Notes under the pieces: model-generated
Seen by the model: only the letters and a program-made list of their open reading frames with translations
The model's database searches: none
Told to the model about the DNA's origin: nothing
Shown: positions 62,579 to 64,000 of the stretch, piece by piece
How positions within the stretch are numbered: the stretch's first letter is position 1
Layout of the letters: every line of letters begins with the position of its first letter
Translations under genes and position numbers: made by a program
Assembly (NCBI RefSeq): GCF_002351485.1
Contig: NZ_NWMW01000003.1
Location: forward strand, 186,001-250,000
Origin: Sphingomonas spermidinifaciens
Lineage (GTDB): Bacteria; Pseudomonadota; Alphaproteobacteria; Sphingomonadales; Sphingomonadaceae
Direction: 5' to 3'
Length of the DNA: 64,000 bases

Positions 62579-64000
62579 GCGCCCACCCCGGCGGCAACGC
62601 CGATCTGTCGCTGATGCAGTTCGCGGAAGCGCCCCTCGCGGTGCACCAGCTCGTGCCACGATCCCATGTCGACGATCGAGCCGCGCTCGATCACCGCGAT
62701 CTGGTCGCACTGGCGGATCGCCGACAGGCGATGGGCGATAATGATGACCGTCCGCCCCTTGGCGATCGCCTGCAGATTGTTCTGCACGATCTCCTCGCTT
62801 TCGGCATCGAGCGCCGAGGTCGCCTCATCGAAGATCAGGACGCGCGGGCTCGTGGAGAGTGCGCGTGCGATCGCGAGCCGCTGGCGCTGGCCGCCGGACA
62901 GGTTGCTGCCCCGCTCCTCGATCAGCGTGTCATAGCCCTGCGGCATCCGCCCGATGAACTCGTGCGCCCCGGCCAGTTCGGCCGCGGCGATCACCTGCTC
63001 GATCGGCATCGCCGGATTGGCGATGGCGATATTGTCGCGCACCGATCGGTTGAAGAGGATGTTCTCCTGAAGCACCACGCCGATCTGGCGGCGCAGCCAG
63101 GCCGGGTCGATCTGACCGATGTCGATCCCGTCGACCAGCACCCGGCCCTGTTCGGGCAGGTAGAGCCGCTGGAGCAATTTGGTCAGCGTCGACTTGCCCG
63201 ATCCCGACGACCCGACAATGCCAAGCGTGGTGCCCGCTGCGATATCGAGGCTGATCCCGTCGAGCGTATAGGGTCCCTCTCTGTCGTAGCGGAAGCGCAC
63301 CTGCTCGAAACGGATGCTGCCCTGCAGCGCCGGCAGCGCGGCCGCACTCGCCGCCACGGGCTCGGCCGGCTGGTTGAGGATGTCGCCAAGTCGGTCGACC
63401 GACATGCGGACCTGCTGAAACTCCTGCCACAGCTGCGCCATGCGGATGACCGGCGCGGCGACCCGCTGTGCGAACATGTTGAACGCGACGAGCCCGCCGA
63501 CGGTCAACTCGTTGTTCATGACCGCAAGCGCGCCGAAATAGAGGAGCGCGGCGGTATTGAGCTTCGAGATCAGCTGGATCGCCTGGCTGCCGGTGTTGCT
63601 AAGGTCGATCACGCGCTGGTTGGCGGTCGAATAGCCGGCCAGTTGCTGCTCCCAGCGCTCACGCCATTGCGGCTCGACAGCGGCGGCCTTGATCGTCTGG
63701 ATGCCGCCGATGCTCTCGACCAGCAGCGCATTGTTGGCGGCGCCGCGTTCGAACTTCTCGTCGATGCGCCGGCGGAGCGGCCCTGTCAGCGCGAACGCGA
63801 CGATGAAGAAGGCAGGCAAGGCGATCAGCGAAATGAGGAACAGCTTCAGCGAATAGAGCGCCATCGCGACGAGGAAGACAATCGCGAAGAGGGGCTCGAC
63901 GAGCACCGTCAGCGAGGCGTTGGTCAGAAACTCGCGGATCGTCTCCAGCTGGCGGACGCGCATCACCGTATCGCCGACGCGGCGCTTTTCGAAAAAGCCC
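62575..64000 (-). CDS. Type I secretion ATPase (HlyB/LktB-like), 5' part outside window
   Basis: Inner-membrane ABC exporter for an unfolded protein substrate. The visible part starts at the window edge inside the transmembrane domain with the family stretch FFEKRRVGDTVMRVRQLETIR (in parts) and covers about 475 residues: the second half of the membrane domain, then a nucleotide-binding domain with GSSGSGKSTLTKLL (Walker A), LSGGQRQRLAIARAL and VLIFDEATSALD. Whether an N-terminal C39-like domain exists is not visible. The secreted substrate is also outside. Confidence 0.92.
   Translation of the reverse strand, partial: GFFEKRRVGDTVMRVRQLETIREFLTNASLTVLVEPLFAIVFLVAMALYSLKLFLISLIALPAFFIVAFALTGPLRRRIDEKFERGAANNALLVESIGGIQTIKAAAVEPQWRERWEQQLAGYSTANQRVIDLSNTGSQAIQLISKLNTAALLYFGALAVMNNELTVGGLVAFNMFAQRVAAPVIRMAQLWQEFQQVRMSVDRLGDILNQPAEPVAASAAALPALQGSIRFEQVRFRYDREGPYTLDGISLDIAAGTTLGIVGSSGSGKSTLTKLLQRLYLPEQGRVLVDGIDIGQIDPAWLRRQIGVVLQENILFNRSVRDNIAIANPAMPIEQVIAAAELAGAHEFIGRMPQGYDTLIEERGSNLSGGQRQRLAIARALSTSPRVLIFDEATSALDAESEEIVQNNLQAIAKGRTVIIIAHRLSAIRQCDQIAVIERGSIVDMGSWHELVHREGRFRELHQRQIGVAAGVGA

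Overview
The window reads as a chromosomal stretch of a high-GC alphaproteobacterium, most probably a sphingomonad (Sphingomonas or a close relative). This is a family-level inference from content: alphaproteobacterial SspB, an ATP12-type F1 assembly chaperone, heme A synthase of the Cox15 type, a Zur-MerC pair, a PEP-CTERM mini-protein, a fused CysN/CysC and an ScfR-type regulator. Coding density is high, ATGA/GTGA overlaps are frequent and several starts are GTG or TTG. I saw no tRNA or rRNA gene, insertion sequence, prophage or CRISPR array.

Layout. 1-2508: murJ (5' end outside the window) and trpS. 2509-4751: a decayed small gene, dnaA on the minus strand, and its structured leader. 4752-5923: rpsT and mutM (minus). 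6003-12986: a tightly packed plus-strand run ubiE, ubiB, membrane protein, coaBC, lipoprotein, dut, exported protein and a MoeB/ThiF-like enzyme, linking ubiquinone, CoA and dUTP metabolism. 13052-16603: an M48 protease, a PPP-family phosphatase and small exported or lipid-anchored proteins. 16640-20770: crcB, a pseudouridine synthase, an HAD phosphatase, a small membrane protein with ATP12, and an HPP protein. 20760-24541: gmk, two tiny genes, fumC, small membrane proteins and sspB.

24623-28873 is a histidine cluster (hisB, a YCII-like gene, hisH, hisA, hisF, hisE) interrupted by a PEP-CTERM mini-protein gene and followed by a HIT protein. 29061-33010 holds an amino-acid permease and a convergent TonB-dependent receptor sharing one terminator. 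33161-36811 (minus) is sulfate activation: cysD, cysNC, cysQ. dxs, zur and merC follow on the minus strand, with a palindrome in front of merC that may be the Zur operator.

39945-43195 carries ctaA, cutA, an unknown gene and rplM-rpsI. 43329-49225 holds a methyltransferase-like gene, a phosphoesterase with a lipid kinase, mntH, an ScfR-type regulator and a NUDIX protein. 49271-51680 is a wecB-wecC pair making UDP-ManNAcA. 51717-56498 holds a PRC-barrel protein, two L,D-transpeptidase-type proteins, pncC and nadE. 56550-60137 holds an RBBP9-type hydrolase, tlyA, tspO-ubiK and a UDP-glucuronate 4-epimerase-like gene. The window ends on the minus strand with an FKBP isomerase, rpsU, and the adaptor and ATPase of a type I secretion system (ATPase cut by the window edge).

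Most of this is ordinary core genome. The less ordinary items are the PEP-CTERM mini-gene inside the his cluster, HisE with a proline-rich tail, the lipoprotein with a changed hydrolase nucleophile, the putative Zur palindrome, a 12-bp-armed inverted repeat before tlyA, the tspO-ubiK overlap, and the decayed gene beside dnaA. I found no clear candidate for a wholly new multi-gene system.
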